Below, piece by piece: positions 24,744 through 35,176 of a DNA stretch of 64,000 bases. The stretch comes from Monoplex corrugatus (taxonomy: Eukaryota; Mollusca; Gastropoda; Littorinimorpha; Ranellidae), in NCBI GenBank assembly GCA_030674185.1, contig CM060307.1, positions 59,771,481-59,835,480 on the forward strand, given 5' to 3'. The notes beneath the pieces are model-generated. The model was given only the letters and a program-made list of their open reading frames with translations, made no database searches and was not told the origin of the DNA. How positions within the stretch are numbered: position 1 is the stretch's first letter; the number at the start of each line of letters is the position of its first letter. The position numbers and the translations under genes were made by a program.

Positions 24744-27700
24744 AACACACACGCAGGGAGGCTATTCAACTGTCCACCATCAAGTCACTGTCTGAAAGAA
24801 AACACAATGCCCCCAGAAGGCAACAGGGCTGGAGAATCCACTTTCTCCAGCACTTGATGTGAAGAACCCCAATCTCACCAGAGTCTGACCAAACATACAT
24901 GTCAGTTGACCCCAATTCAGTTCAAGGTATCAAACTTTTATATCAGTGACACTGACAGTCTCATTATTTTATACCACACTTACTATCCTGGTCACTTTTG
25001 CATCCCTTGCACTTGCAGGCATAATAGCACACAATTGGGTGGACTGTGAGGTGCTCATGGTGCCAATGAGCTGCCTGAATTTCATCCTGAAAAAGGCAGG
25101 CAAAATTTTCTGCAGAATCTAAGACAATGCAGACACTTGTGCAAGGAAATGGTGGTTTTCTTCAGCTTGTCAAATAGGCTGGTCTGCCAATGAGCATGAA
25201 ATTGAAATAAGTGCTGTGCCAGGAGAGCCATGTCCATCCTCAGCTGGGACACTAGATCCTTCATGGTGCCTTCCTTCCTCACCAGCCTCTTGCGACTTGC
25301 CTGTAAAATAGCACTTCATTCAGAATCAGGATGCCCCCCTCTTACAATTGTACACATGCACATTCTCACAAGGACAGACACAAAGTACAGTCAGTAAAAT
25401 CATTCTGATTCATGGATAATTCCTACAATACTGTAAGATTAAGAGGCTCTCGATTAACCTTACTTTGACACGAAAGAATAGAAAATGAATTAATAAACCA
25501 GGCATGGTGATCATGTTTCAAGTTTCAAATTTCTGTCCAAAACATAATTCACAAAATTAAAATACATCTGATAGCATAGTTATATGATAGTGTGCTCTCA
25601 GCGTCATGAAAGTTTTCCCACACTGGCCCTATAGTTTCCTTGTTACAATAACAATTTTTTTTTTTTACATGAAAGAACGGTCCATTTCATTAATAAAAAA
25701 CAGGACATAGTTAATAGTTATTATCTTTCAAACTTATGACATGTCAACCCCAAAATCACACTACTGTAAATGAATTATACATCATAGTGCACTATCACTA
25801 GTATCAGCAACACAAGATTAACTTTTTATATTACCTGCTAATTGTTTAACATGGAAGCAAACAATGGAGTTTCCTGGTTACAACAACATTTTTCTCATTT
25901 TTAATACCTGTTATTGTTTTGCTCATAATGTTATCAGCTTCCATTTCAAACAAAAATAATGTATTCAACTTTCATGATTTTAAAAAGTTATATCAGAAAA
26001 ATTCAATGCATTTTTGGTTCACAGACTGACAGTTGATCTCTGACCTTATTTTTGTAACAAGAAAGGTAAATGAAATAAAATGAACAGGAAAATGCATTAA
26101 TGTTTGTCTTTTTCAATTATTGGAAACCTGATAAATTAACTGAAATGTGTTAGTCAACATACAACATGCAGTATTTAAAAAAAAACACCAAAACTGTCAG
26201 ATATCTCTTAGAAGTTAGAGTTAGAAACGCAACAATGATGCCAGTTTTTTTTGTCTCTGTGTTACAAGTATAATGGACCTATGACAAATCCATCTTGACA
26301 TCAAAATACTTTGTTTAAAAAGTTACTAGCTGGCATTCCTTATCAATAAATATGTAACAGACATAACTAAACTGGTTTGCATTAACACAGTCCTAAATGA
26401 AATTGAAAATGAAGTGAATTGCCGGTTGCGTGACATCTCATTGTCCCATTGTTGCTCGTCGAATCTTTCAAGAAGGTTCCAGTAATCCTCATTGTCAACA
26501 AAAATAGCAAATCACTTCGTTAAAATACAACAAAAAAATCCTTGTGAAATACATTACTTACATTAAAAAGGCAAAATCATAATGAAATAAGCCTGAACTT
26601 ACCGCTCAAAGTTGGTCGGTGCTCTTCGTCATTTATTTGTTTCAAGCGCCACAATGTCGGACATCAAACATGTTTGATCGATGCTGTCACTAGCGCGCCC
26701 AAAATTAAGAAACAGAGGAAGTTGAACGAAGTTCCCCTGATGTGGTAGTCGTATGCAAGAGAAAATAGTGCAGTTTCTTTTTAAATTAATGAGTGAGTGA
26801 GTATTTTTCTAATTTGAAACGTTACCTTAAATTCCGGACATGACGTAAGAAGATGATACTAAAATCGTATTTTTACAAGTTACAGCGATTTTGATTTAAA
26901 ATTTTTGCTTGTACTGTTTCTGGAACTACTTTTATGAGTTTATATACAAAAAGCAGGTGTGTATCTCTGTGCAAACCGATATGCACGACCGGCGATCTTG
27001 GAGGGCGAAAATCGGACACGACTGGTAACGTTTATAATGAACTTTTGTATTTCTAATTACTTCTAAATTATAATTCCAGTTACTTAAAGCAAGCGCTCCA
27101 GGGAATTTAAATCAAATCCTTACTGAACAGATATGGATGAACAGATTCATTTTGTAATGTTATAGCAAAAGGTTTTACATATGATTGTTACTGATGCTGT
27201 GCCATGTCCCAAATCAGACTCACATTTTATTCACACATTGCTGCATTTTCACAAAATTACAGCACACACATTCACAGCTGCTGTTTGAAATTATATGAAA
27301 TATTTCTTAAACAGAATAGCAACAAAAATCAACTGACATAGTAAACTTTAACCCAGTAGTTTTTATGAAAATATATTCTGAATGACATCACCCTTGGTGG
27401 TACACGCTTTCTGAGAATGAGCCAGATCCTTTCCCTTCAACAAATCCATAGCCTACTGTTCTTCTGCTAATTCTGCTCTTTCTCTTTTGATTCTGTTCCT
27501 TGTCCTCCTCATAATTATTCTTAATAAACATTTTTATTATTTGTTACTTGATCATCAAGCCGAAAGACTTGCATGTCGTTTCATTTTAGCTAGTTAGAAG
27601 TGATTAATTAATTACTGGACTAATCATAAAGCAGTATTACAACGAATTAATGTTTTTCATGATGACTAGTTTGGAATGTGTGTGTGGCACATTAAAGTCC

Positions 27701-28295
27701 AGAATTCCAGCTATTATGGAAGTTGTAATAATGTAATGACTTTAGTAGCTTCATGTTGTTTTTCTTAAAAACACATTTAATAACTTGATTATTGAAATTA
27801 TCAATAATTATCACACTGTAAGTGTGACTGTTGCATAAACTTGTGAACGCTTCACTTGTGTTGTGCTACTGCTAGTAAAGCCTCTGGTGATATTCAGTTT
27901 TCGGTTCTTGGTTCAGTCTTCACAATGTTATGTCACTTTATGTTCACAAAATGAAGACAACTGATCACAGTTTCTGCATGCACGTAACAATAATTCGTAA
28001 CTTCTGTTACAGTGTTAGTGTTACAGTCAACCAAATACAAATCTTCTTATGCCACTGAAAGCTACTTTTTTTCTCTTTTCATCGATGTTAATAAGATCTA
28101 TATAATTAATTTTAAGAAAATGGAAAAACTATCATATTGAATATTTGATATTCCAACATCATGGTGATGATCATCATCATGAGACATGACCATGGCCAGT
28201 AGGCTACTAGATCTAGACGATGTTCAAAGAATAACATTATTTTGGTCATTCAGCTTACCATTTCGTTTTGGTGATCTGCTTCTACTTCGTGGCAT
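12523..28295 (-). CDS. SNRNP27: U4/U6.U5 tri-snRNP 27 kDa protein
   Basis: Complete gene of eight coding exons on the minus strand: 28295-28259, 20450-20418, 17381-17255, 16564-16529, 15135-15077, 13971-13892, 13174-13113 and 12577-12523. All junctions are GT-AG and phases agree; 489 nt give 162 aa, close to the 155 aa of the human protein. Residues 1-77 are an Arg/Ser-rich domain starting [12 protein letters not shown]. The diagnostic C-terminus has [15 protein letters not shown] followed by a tail with [18 protein letters not shown]. The family is a component of the spliceosomal tri-snRNP, acting in the nucleus in pre-mRNA splicing. Exon 5 has two possible acceptors 8 bp apart; the one at 15135 keeps the frame. 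Introns 1 and 2 are large and hold most of the mobile DNA in this window. Identification is firm. Confidence 0.97.
13380..13565. repeat. Degenerate minisatellite in SNRNP27 intron
   Basis: About four to five diverged units of roughly 45-60 bp, each containing GATTTGTACCATCTCTTC or a close variant, lie between coding exons 7 and 6. The array ends in a short CTCATCTCATC run. Confidence 0.75.
18056..18163. repeat. 108-bp direct repeat, left copy (target duplication)
   Basis: Identical over 108 bp to 20020-20127, with flanking bases diverging immediately outside. The two copies bracket a HERO-like fragment exactly, so this is best read as a target-site duplication made on insertion. Confidence 0.95.
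18164..20019 (-). mobile_element. 5'-truncated HERO-like (RLE) non-LTR retrotransposon
   Basis: 1.86 kb insert in SNRNP27 intron 2, bounded by the 108-bp direct repeats. On the minus strand it encodes the reverse transcriptase thumb ([12 protein letters not shown]), a linker with [17 protein letters not shown], a zinc-finger-like [17 protein letters not shown], and a restriction-like endonuclease with [12 protein letters not shown]...ELTVPYE, ending at a TGA at 18441-18443. The order RT, zinc finger, C-terminal endonuclease is that of R2/NeSL/HERO-type elements; the endonuclease motif resembles HERO most. One extra base near 19467 breaks the frame, and the catalytic RT core is missing through 5' truncation. 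A 277-bp 3' UTR follows the stop and contains a tRNA-like segment. Confidence 0.85.
18326..18412 (-). other. tRNA-like sequence in the retrotransposon 3' UTR
   Basis: On the minus strand, TTAGCACATTGG (A-box-like) is followed by CCCAGGTTCGCTCCCTGG (T-arm with B-box), and outer CCCC/GGGG can pair as an acceptor-like stem. Anticodon-arm pairing is weak, so it is not scored as a functional tRNA gene. It lies inside the duplicated-target boundaries, between the element's stop codon and its 3' end. Confidence 0.6.
20020..20127. repeat. 108-bp direct repeat, right copy (target duplication)
   Basis: Second perfect copy of the 108-bp sequence at 18056-18163, flanking the truncated 5' end of the HERO-like insert. 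Confidence 0.95.
21263..22380 (-). mobile_element. 5'-truncated RTE-like LINE
   Basis: In SNRNP27 intron 1, minus strand. Reverse transcriptase motifs in order: [17 protein letters not shown] (motif A region, near 22360), [19 protein letters not shown] (motif B), [14 protein letters not shown] (catalytic FADD). The C-terminal part has [12 protein letters not shown] and [11 protein letters not shown]. The frame is open for over 320 codons, so the copy is fairly young. The 5' end is cut just before motif A. The 3' end runs into a CTTA tandem repeat (21263-21280, plus strand), typical of RTE-type tails. Exact clade is uncertain. Confidence 0.85.
22418..22680. repeat. Degenerate tandem and interspersed repeat
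   Basis: Two diverged tandem units of about 115 bp share a core like AAGTATGATGGAAGT...GTTTGTTAAGCTGACC (about 22512-22585 and 22618-22680). The left part also resembles 27605-27740 and 21190-21262 (CCAGAATTCCAGCTATTA core), so the RTE-like LINE at 21263 appears to have landed inside a copy of this repeat. Confidence 0.6.
22853..23042. mobile_element. TTAA-flanked compound hairpin MITE
   Basis: Flanked by TTAA at 22853-22856 and 23039-23042 and inserted cleanly in the old RTE copy. The outer ends (CCCGTTCACTCCC...GGAGTCAAAGGG) enclose a second complete small hairpin (about 22886-22976) with the same type of ends, so it is nested or compound. Confidence 0.8.
23945..27424. mobile_element. 3.48-kb DNA transposon with terminal inverted repeats
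   Basis: Left end TGGCTCATTCTCAGAAA plus a near-match continuing into GTGTACCA; right end is the reverse complement (two mismatches over about 27 bp). A GA dinucleotide flanks both ends, and removing the insert restores continuity of the surrounding RTE copy, so the boundaries are well supported. Inside are a transposase-like exon fragment on the minus strand (24964-25300), a clean GTAAGT donor on the minus strand at 26602-26601 that may end its first exon, a small CA repeat (24711-24748), and otherwise AT-rich DNA without open frames. The superfamily is not clear from the ends. Confidence 0.75.
24964..25300 (-). pseudogene. Transposase-like coding remnant
   Basis: Minus strand, starting after a TTTTACAG acceptor. 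The first part reads about 50 residues including [15 protein letters not shown]. After a single frameshift near 25150 it reads [21 protein letters not shown], then [12 protein letters not shown] and Cys-rich [13 protein letters not shown] before a stop. The Asp-x-Ala-Glu-Asn...Gln-Asp-Glu-Ile-Gln...His-Trp pattern recalls uncharacterised transposon-associated proteins common in invertebrates; that link is from memory and should be tested. It is enclosed by the inverted repeats of the 3.48-kb element. Confidence 0.5.
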
Positions 28296-28659
28296 CTTAA
28301 AAACGAAAGTCAAACGAGGAAAGGAATCGGTAGCACAGTGTATAATATATATAATTTGCTGCCTATGTAATTCACAATCATAAAACTCGGAGTTTACTTC
28401 CACAGGAATAGCTTACACCCGAAATCATATCAGAGTTACAATTCTTGAATGACGATTGAAGCGCCACTCGCCAAAGGCACGAAAAGTGTCTCTATAAATG
28501 AATAGATAGATATTTATGTTGGCTCGAAATCTCAGAATCACGTTATCTGATAATTTTCCCGGTAGACATATTCTTCTTTCTTTAACGTGTAATGTAAAAT
28601 AATTTTTTAAGAAATCGGTTTACTGAAATATGTACATATGATTGGGCAAAGTGTACGCC

Positions 28660-28760
28660 GCCTCCGTGGCCTAATGGATAAGGCATCGGCCTCCTATACG
28701 CCGGATCGGCTAATATTGAGTGCAAGCCGGGGATTGCGGGTTCGAGTCCCGTCGGAGGTG
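28660..28760 (+). tRNA. tRNA-Arg (CCT) with 28-nt intron
   Basis: Acceptor stem GCCTCCG pairs with CGGAGGT, with G as discriminator base. The D arm is GCCTAATGGATAAGGC. The anticodon stem TCGGC pairs with GCCGG around loop CTCCTAA, anticodon CCT. The T arm is GCGGGTTCGAGTCCCGT. A 28-nt intron follows the base 3' of the anticodon (position 37/38), the standard nuclear site. The mature length is 73 nt. All stems pair, A and B boxes are intact and a T6 terminator follows at once, so this looks functional. It lies 365 bp from the SNRNP27 start codon, transcribed divergently. Confidence 0.95.
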
Positions 28761-28763
28761 TTA

Positions 28764-28769
28764 TTTTTT
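28764..28769 (+). terminator. RNA polymerase III terminator
   Basis: Run of six T's four bases after the tRNA-Arg 3' end. Confidence 0.85.
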
Positions 28770-28920
28770 AACTCCTTATTTCTCTCTCTCTGTCTCACAC
28801 ACACACACCACACACACACACACACAACATATATATACATATATTTTTATGATATTACTTTTGAGTGAATCAAAATTAATTTAGTATGACACCAATCTGG
28901 GTCATAAAATACTAGGCCTA

Positions 28921-29208
28921 CATATTATGCCATTGGTATGTAAACCAGCAACTAAAGTCCTCCAAATCTGTCTATTCTGTGATAGTAGCGTCTTCGTGTC
29001 CAGTGAACTGAAAGGACGTCCGAGTGACGTTATTCTGTTCTCTTCAGATGATGTATCCAATCCACCTACATCGTCTTTTCGTAATGATATTGCCCACAAT
29101 CTCTTGACTGCATTGTCACGTAGTTGTTGACTGAAGATGGAGTTGGGCCAGAAGATCCACATGATTAGAACTTCAGAAGTTCTTTGAAAACGTTGATCGC
29201 TTAATGGT
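28921..29208 (-). other. Unrecognised minus-strand open stretch
   Basis: The minus strand stays open from the RTE tail at about 29208 to 28902, with motifs such as FWPNSIFSQQLRDNAVKRLW and LGRPFSSLDTKTLL. No start, splice signal or known family is evident. It may be part of another repeat rather than a host gene. Confidence 0.3.
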
Positions 29209-29790
29209 TCATCATCATCATCATCAGGTGCCCTGCCGCATGGCGTTGGCGACCATGGACTTCCAACCATCTCTATCTCTCGTTGCCCCCAGCATCTCCC
29301 CCACCCTCCTCATTCCCAGCCACTCTGCAAGTCCGTCCCTGGGTCTACCTGGTGCTCTCTTTCCCTCCAGCTTTCCCGTTGTAACCAGGTGCTCCAAATC
29401 CCCCTTCCTCATAAAATGGCCTATAAATGTTGCCTGTCTTTTCCTAATCTTCCTTATGAGTGATCTACTTGTGTCTGCCTCCATCAAGACTGTCTCGTTT
29501 GTTTTCTTTGCTGTCCATGGACCTCTCAACATTCTTCTTAGAAACCACATCTCGGCTGCCTCAATCTTGCTCTGGCTTTGCTTGCTGACTGTCCACGCCT
29601 CAAATCCGTACAACAGTACTGGTTCTATATAACATTCAAGAACTCTCTTTCTGGTGTTAATTGATAGGCATTTGTTGGTAAAAATGCTTGTCATCTTCTT
29701 GAATGCTGTTTTGGCTTGGCCAATTCTGCCAGCTATTTCCGATGTGCGTCTGCCGTCTGATGAAATGACCGTTCCCAGGTAGTTGAAATA
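29209..29790 (-). mobile_element. 5'-truncated BovB-like RTE copy
   Basis: Minus-strand C-terminal coding region ([40 protein letters not shown]) ending in a TGATGA repeat at the 3' end (29209-29226, plus strand ATC repeat). About 580 bp remain, closely similar to the copies at 30819 and 44930; it lost its 5' part near 29790. Confidence 0.9.
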
Positions 29791-30818
29791 ATAACTTTCA
29801 AAATAACTATTTTCGTTTTCTTCAGTAAACTCATAGAGACTGCAGATTTCAGGACGGTTGATTTTGGTTGGAAACGGAGAGGTATTGCCGACACTTTGTC
29901 TTTTTTTTTTTTTTTTTTTCTTCTCAAAATGGAGAATCAGAAGGATGTTATTTTCCAGAACCCGTATCTCGGAAAGAACATATCTGTAAAACGGTTTTTA
30001 CCATTGGAAAGAGCATAAATAATTATATATATTTGGATTCTTCAATAAACTGTTAACTGACTGTCCGTGACAAGGGAGTTGTTCCGTGGAGGCAAGTCAC
30101 ATATTCCGTCTTTGGTCATGGTCTTTTTTTTTTTTTTTTTTAAACATGATGCATTCGTCTTCTGCGCATGGATGAGAAACCATAGTTACTCGACTCTATC
30201 AAGTCCAGCAACTCGTGATCATTGAAGCTCGTTTACCAAGCGGAATAACTCTTGAGCACTGTGACCACTAGTTAGTGGTCGAACTCGAGTATGTATACGC
30301 ATTTATTAAATCTGTTATAGAACCTATTTAGTTCATTGCCTGTAGCCCCATGTGGTTTGCTTTGCGAGCTGAAAATGAGGTGATAAAGTTTACATTTGTA
30401 CCCTTTCCCCTGTTTAGCTATCGAGCCTATCCAATCGTGTTAATTCATTTCATGCATAATGAAATGTTGTTATATACTATAAATACTTGACCATGATCAC
30501 GATGATGATGTATTGATGATCATGATGATCATGATAATGCTTTTTCTCAAATTTCTGTCCCATTTTAATCAAGATGATCAGGCATTCAGAGAAAAACATT
30601 TCTGAATTCCAATGGAAAAACATGTATAAACTCAACAAGAACAACAACAAAACACAGTAGCAGTAGCTTTGTATGAATCATGTGTCGTAATGGTGTGGTG
30701 CAAACAATAACAATTGCAGGTCATAATCATGATAATGTAATGACTTGCCAGAAACACCAGTTATCAAAGCTGACTGGGCTATCTTCAGTTATACTTAGAA
30801 TATATGATTATTTGTATG
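29791..30818. other. Intergenic, no gene supported
   Basis: Between two RTE copies. Holds poly(T) runs at 29899-29919 and 30123-30142 and an ATGATC-rich stretch near 30494-30536. No exon is recognised. Confidence 0.45.
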
Positions 30819-33800
30819 TCATCATCATCATCATCAGGTGCCCTGCCGCATGGCGTTGGCAATCATTGACTTCCATCTGTCTCTATCTCTCGTTGCCCCT
30901 AGCATCTCCCCCACCCTCCTCATCCCCAGCCACTCTGCAAGTCCGTCCAGCATTTTCTCCCTGAGTCTACCTGGTGCTCTCTTTCCCTCCAGCTTTCCCG
31001 TTGTGACCAGGTGCTCCAAATCCCCTTTCCTCATAAAATGGCCTATAAATGTTGCCTGTCTTTTCCTAATCTTCCTTATGAGTGATCTACTTGTGTCTGC
31101 CTCCATCAAGACTGTCTCGTTTGTTTTCTTTGCTGTCCATGGAACTCTCAACATTCTTCTTAGAAACCACATCTCAGCTGCCTCAATCTTGTTCTAGCTT
31201 TGTTGACTGTCCACGCCTCACATCCGTACAACAGTATTGGTTCTATATAACATTCAAGAACTCTCTTTCTGGTGTTAATTGATAGGCATTTGTTGGTAAG
31301 AATGCTTTTCATCTTCTTGAATGCTGTTTTGGCTTGGCCGATTCTGCTGGCTATTTCTGATGTGCATCTGCCGTCTGATGAAATGATCGTTCCCAGGTAT
31401 TTGAATTTATCAACCTGTGTCAAGGTTGTGCCATTTGCTGTTATTTTGCACGAGTGGATTTCATGTTTTTTACTGATCACCATGACTTCAGTCTTCCTGC
31501 TGTTTAGTTCCAGCCCCTTACCTTTGCTTTCTATTTCTAGTATATTCACAAGGATTTGTAGGTCCCCTTTCATTTTCTGCAATTAGCACGATGTCATCTG
31601 CGTATCGAATGTTGTTTATCAGTTTTCCTCCATCCTTTAATCCAGGGTCTTCCTGTAGGTTTCTCATGATGTTTTCGCTGTAAAGTGAAAACAGATCTTG
31701 TGACAAAACACAACCATGTCTGACTCCTCTTTTGATGTTTTGGAAAGAGCTTACATTGTTTTCTATTCTCATTGCAGCTGTTTGTTCCCAGTACATATTT
31801 CTGATTATTCGTAGATCTTTTCCATCAACATTGAGTCTCTCCAGTTGGTTGATCAATTCTTCATGTCTTATCCGATCGAAAGCCTTGGTGTAGTCAACAA
31901 AGCATAAATACAAATCCTTATTCATCTCATTTGACCTCTCTATGATAGTTCTTAGGATGTATATAGCATTAATAGTTCCTTTCCCTTCCACAAATCGACA
32001 CTGTTCTTCTGCTATTTCTCTTTTGATTCTATTCCTTGTCCTCATCATGATCATTCTTAACAGGATTTTTGTTACATGACTCATCAAACTGATTGTGCAA
32101 TGCAGTTCGCATTCTATAGCCCCTGTCTTCTTTGGAAGTGCAATGAAAATTGATTTTGACCTATCTTTGGGGATTTTTCCAGTGTCGTAAATTTCATTTA
32201 GGAGGACTGTTATTTTTTCTATGCCAAATTCCTCCAGGGCTTCAATCATCTCTGTAGTAATGTTGTCTGGTCCTGGGGCTTTTCCTGGTTTCATCTTTTT
32301 CAGTGCCGCTCTAACTTCATCTTTCATTATGGGTGGTCCTTCAAAGTTCTTTTTTATAATGTGTTCTTCGTTTCTGTCATCCTCAAAAAGGTCTTTAATG
32401 TACTGTCCCCATCTGTCTAATATTTTGTCTTTTTCAATGAGAATCATACCATCTTTCGATTTTAAGCAACCAGTTGATGTGCATGTATTTTTCCTGTGGA
32501 CAATTTCTTCAATTCGTCTGTACATACCCTGAGGATCCATTTTGTGTCGGTCTTCCATTTCTTTGCACTTTGTTTTCAGCCAAGCTTCCTTAGCTTCATT
32601 GCACCTTTTCCTGATCTCCTTGTTTATCTTCCTGTAGATCTCCCTGTTTCTCTTTGCCCTCCTCCTTTCCTCCATCAAGCCCAAAATTTCATTAGTCATC
32701 CAGCTCTTTTTTGCTTTTCTATCTGCCTTAGGGATTTCTTCACAAGCTTCATTTATCGAATTCCTCAACTTTGTCCATTGTTCCTCACTGTCACCAACGT
32801 CTTCCAGAGCACTGAATTCGTTTTGAACATTTACATTAAATTTTGTATGTATCACTTCATCTGTCTTTAAGAGTCCAAGGTTTAATTTGATGTTGCTTTT
32901 GGTCTGTTTCCTTTTTCGTCAATTTCAGTCTAAATCTTCCCACTACAGGATTGTGGTCATTGTTGCAGTCTGTGCCTGGTAGTGTTTTTGCTGACAGAAA
33001 AGATTTTCTGAATCTTTTGTTGATCAGGATGCAGTCAATCTGATTTTTGATATTATCTCCTGGACTCATCCAAGTCCATTTTCTTCTATTAGGCTGCTCA
33101 AACCAGGTGTTTCCTACTATGAACTCATTCATCTGTGCCCATTCTACAAGTTTCTCTCCCCTTTCATTTTGCGTACCAAGGCCATGAGGTCCAACTATAT
33201 CCTCCACCCTATCCTGTCCCACTTTAGCATTAAAATCTCCCATTATTACAGTAACTTCTTGTGATTTACATTGCACTTTGGCCATCTCTAATACTTTGAA
33301 GAAGTTGTCGATGTCTTTCTGAGTACTTGCGGATGTTGGTGCATACACCTGAATGATGTTGATATCAAATGGTTTGCCTCCCAACTTGACCAGCAAAACT
33401 CTGTCAGACACAGCCCAGTATCCCTTAACTGCTTTTGATTTGTCCTTGTCCATCATGATGCCTACTCTTTCATGTGAGTTACCACCAGAGTATATCATTG
33501 TGTATTCTCCTGATGTTATCATGCCTGCCCCCTTTCATCTCACTTCCCCTAGTCCTAAAATACCAATGTTAAGCCTATCCATCTCTGTTTTGATATTTTC
33601 TAATTTACCCTTTTGCAACAGTGTTCTTATATTCCATGTTGCAATTTTGATGTTTTCAAATCTGAGTTTAGGGGGTTTGGTCGCAGTAACTTGCTGACGG
33701 TCTAGTGTCACCTGCGCTGCATGATGGTCCCTACCGGACGAAGCTGCTCCACAGGAGCAGCTATTTACATTGTTGTCTTCATTTATTTTTCTGTTTCTGT

Positions 33801-34195
33801 CCATGAGTAACCTGGGAAAATTACGATGGTGGTTTCCTGTTACCTTCCATCGGTTTGTGTACGGTCTCTCCGCTAGCCTTACTCTCTCCCGAGATGTCCA
33901 CAAGGCAGTGGAGCTATTCACCCATAGCTTGGGGATCTGGTTTGTGGGCACCAGGGCATATCCACATGCCGGTGGGCCTGCGTGCCTCACGTCTGGGGGC
34001 CAGATCTCCTCCGAGTCCTACGAGAATCAGCCTGAGTCCGTGAGGTGCTCAGTTACCGCCTGTCACCACGAGAAGGCACAGTGTAGGGCTTGCTGATGGA
34101 GAGGCTATGTACTGACAGGAAGAGACTTACGCCTTCTGCTCTTTTTTTCGCATAGCTGCAAGCAGCAGTGCTAGCCAGCAGTGCAGGCTGAAGCC
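30819..34195 (-). mobile_element. Nearly full-length BovB-like RTE LINE, inactivated
   Basis: Minus strand. A 5' leader region lies at about 34195-33690. The AP endonuclease starts KIATWNIRTLLQKGKLE and includes VIMGDFNAKVGQD and a final NDHNPVVGRF (33650-32890). The reverse transcriptase has KAFDRIRHEEL, a GVRHGCVLS motif and catalytic YADDIVLI (about 32850-31580). The C-terminal region has LYGCEAWTV and ends at a TGA that merges with a TGA tandem repeat at 30819-30836. Defects: an in-frame stop near 33537 (a TGG-type codon reading TGA), frameshifts near 32860, 31575 and 31200. It therefore cannot encode intact protein. The 5' boundary is approximate. Confidence 0.92.
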
Positions 34196-34581
34196 GACAC
34201 ACTAGACGCATCACATCTGCCAATGACAAGCATTTGTATGTAGATGATGTAAATATAGAACAATTTTTTTGCTGTCAGTTTTTTAAAGCCCTGTTCTCCA
34301 TGCGCACGTAGACAAAATACTTAAAGGGTGACTTTGATCATCTTGGTAAAATTCGCTTTAAGATTTTTTTCTATAGACATACCAGTAGTCACATAGTCAG
34401 CTGCACCAACACTGAAGCAAAAAATTGTTTTTACAATGTCCGCAGGCTGGTTGGTTCTTTTCACAAAACCACAGACTCCAGATCTCACACTCACGAATTT
34501 ACAATATGCGAAACTGGCCCATTCGACTATTTGTCTTAATGCTTAAGTCATCTTCTGGGTCAGTGCATGTACATTTTCAGT

Positions 34582-34740
34582 GGCCCCATTAGCTCAGTGG
34601 GTAAGAGCACTATACTGATAATGCAAGGGTCACAGGTTCGACCCTGTTTTAAGCAGGCTGGCAGGCTCTTGTAATAGAGCTGTGAATTTGAGATCTGATA
34701 TCTTGAGTACAATCTCAGACTCTTTATAAAAACTGACGTG
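34582..34740 (+). mobile_element. tRNA-Ile-like SINE or tRNA pseudogene
   Basis: The head GGCCCCATTAGCTCAGTGGG and B-box-containing ACAGGTTCGACCCTGT are strongly tRNA-like, with a GAT-like anticodon loop (CTGATAA). The 3' acceptor strand does not pair with the 5' strand and a non-tRNA body follows, so it is not called as a functional tRNA. Confidence 0.65.
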
Positions 34741-34862
34741 TTCACTATCCATATTAATGATCTAAGTTGTTTTCTTCTGAACATGATCCAGTCAGTTTGG
34801 TGGGGTGCGCGTAGTGTTTCAGAGATTGTCTCTCCTCCCTCTAACCCCCCCCCCCTCACCCT

Positions 34863-35176
34863 CCATTTCAAGACCTTGCCAGTATGTAGGGTTTTATGCA
34901 GGTTTAAGGAATCTGCCACATGACAGAGCAGATTAGGTGGAACATATATGGAATTGTCCGACTGCAGTGAATCCCAATTCGCGAATAAACTCCAAACTTA
35001 AACTCACTCTCATTTTTTGTATCATTGTTGTATTAGTCCTTGCTTTTCCCCATTTTTAACACCTTACCAACATATGTGCAGGCTTAAGGTGTCTACCATA
35101 TAATTGCTGGCAGAGTTAGGTGGAGCACATATGAAACTGTCAGTGGACAATGAATCCCTCTTAAGTTCCAGACTCC
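34863..35176. repeat. Diverged duplicated block
   Basis: About 125 bp at 34863-34975 recur in diverged form at about 35051-35156 (shared order: CATTT...CCTT...TATG...GCAGG-TTAAGG...GTCT/TCTACC...TTAGGTGGA...CAATGAATCCC). It looks like an old tandem duplication. Confidence 0.55.

Larger units (their letters stand above)
22681..27565 (-). mobile_element. Old BovB-like RTE copy, interrupted twice
   Basis: Three separated blocks align to the nearly full-length copy at 30819-34195: about 22681-22852, 23043-23944 and 27425-27565. They cover the end and middle of its reverse transcriptase region in the right order and strand. The first gap is a TTAA-flanked MITE; the second is a 3.5-kb element with terminal inverted repeats. 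Many substitutions and stops show this is the oldest or fastest-decaying of the larger copies. Confidence 0.8.

Noticed and set aside
24711..24748. Possible CRISPR-like or satellite array
   Set aside because: It is a simple CA microsatellite; no spaced direct repeats of CRISPR type exist anywhere in the window, as expected for an animal genome.
30838..33697. Several plus-strand open frames over 100 codons
   Set aside because: Antisense shadows of the RTE copy; similar shadows appear at all copies with the same wording, confirming repeat origin.
34582..34658. Functional tRNA-Ile gene
   Set aside because: The T-arm and D-arm look good, but the acceptor strands do not pair and there is no clean terminator, so it is treated as SINE-like or a pseudogene.
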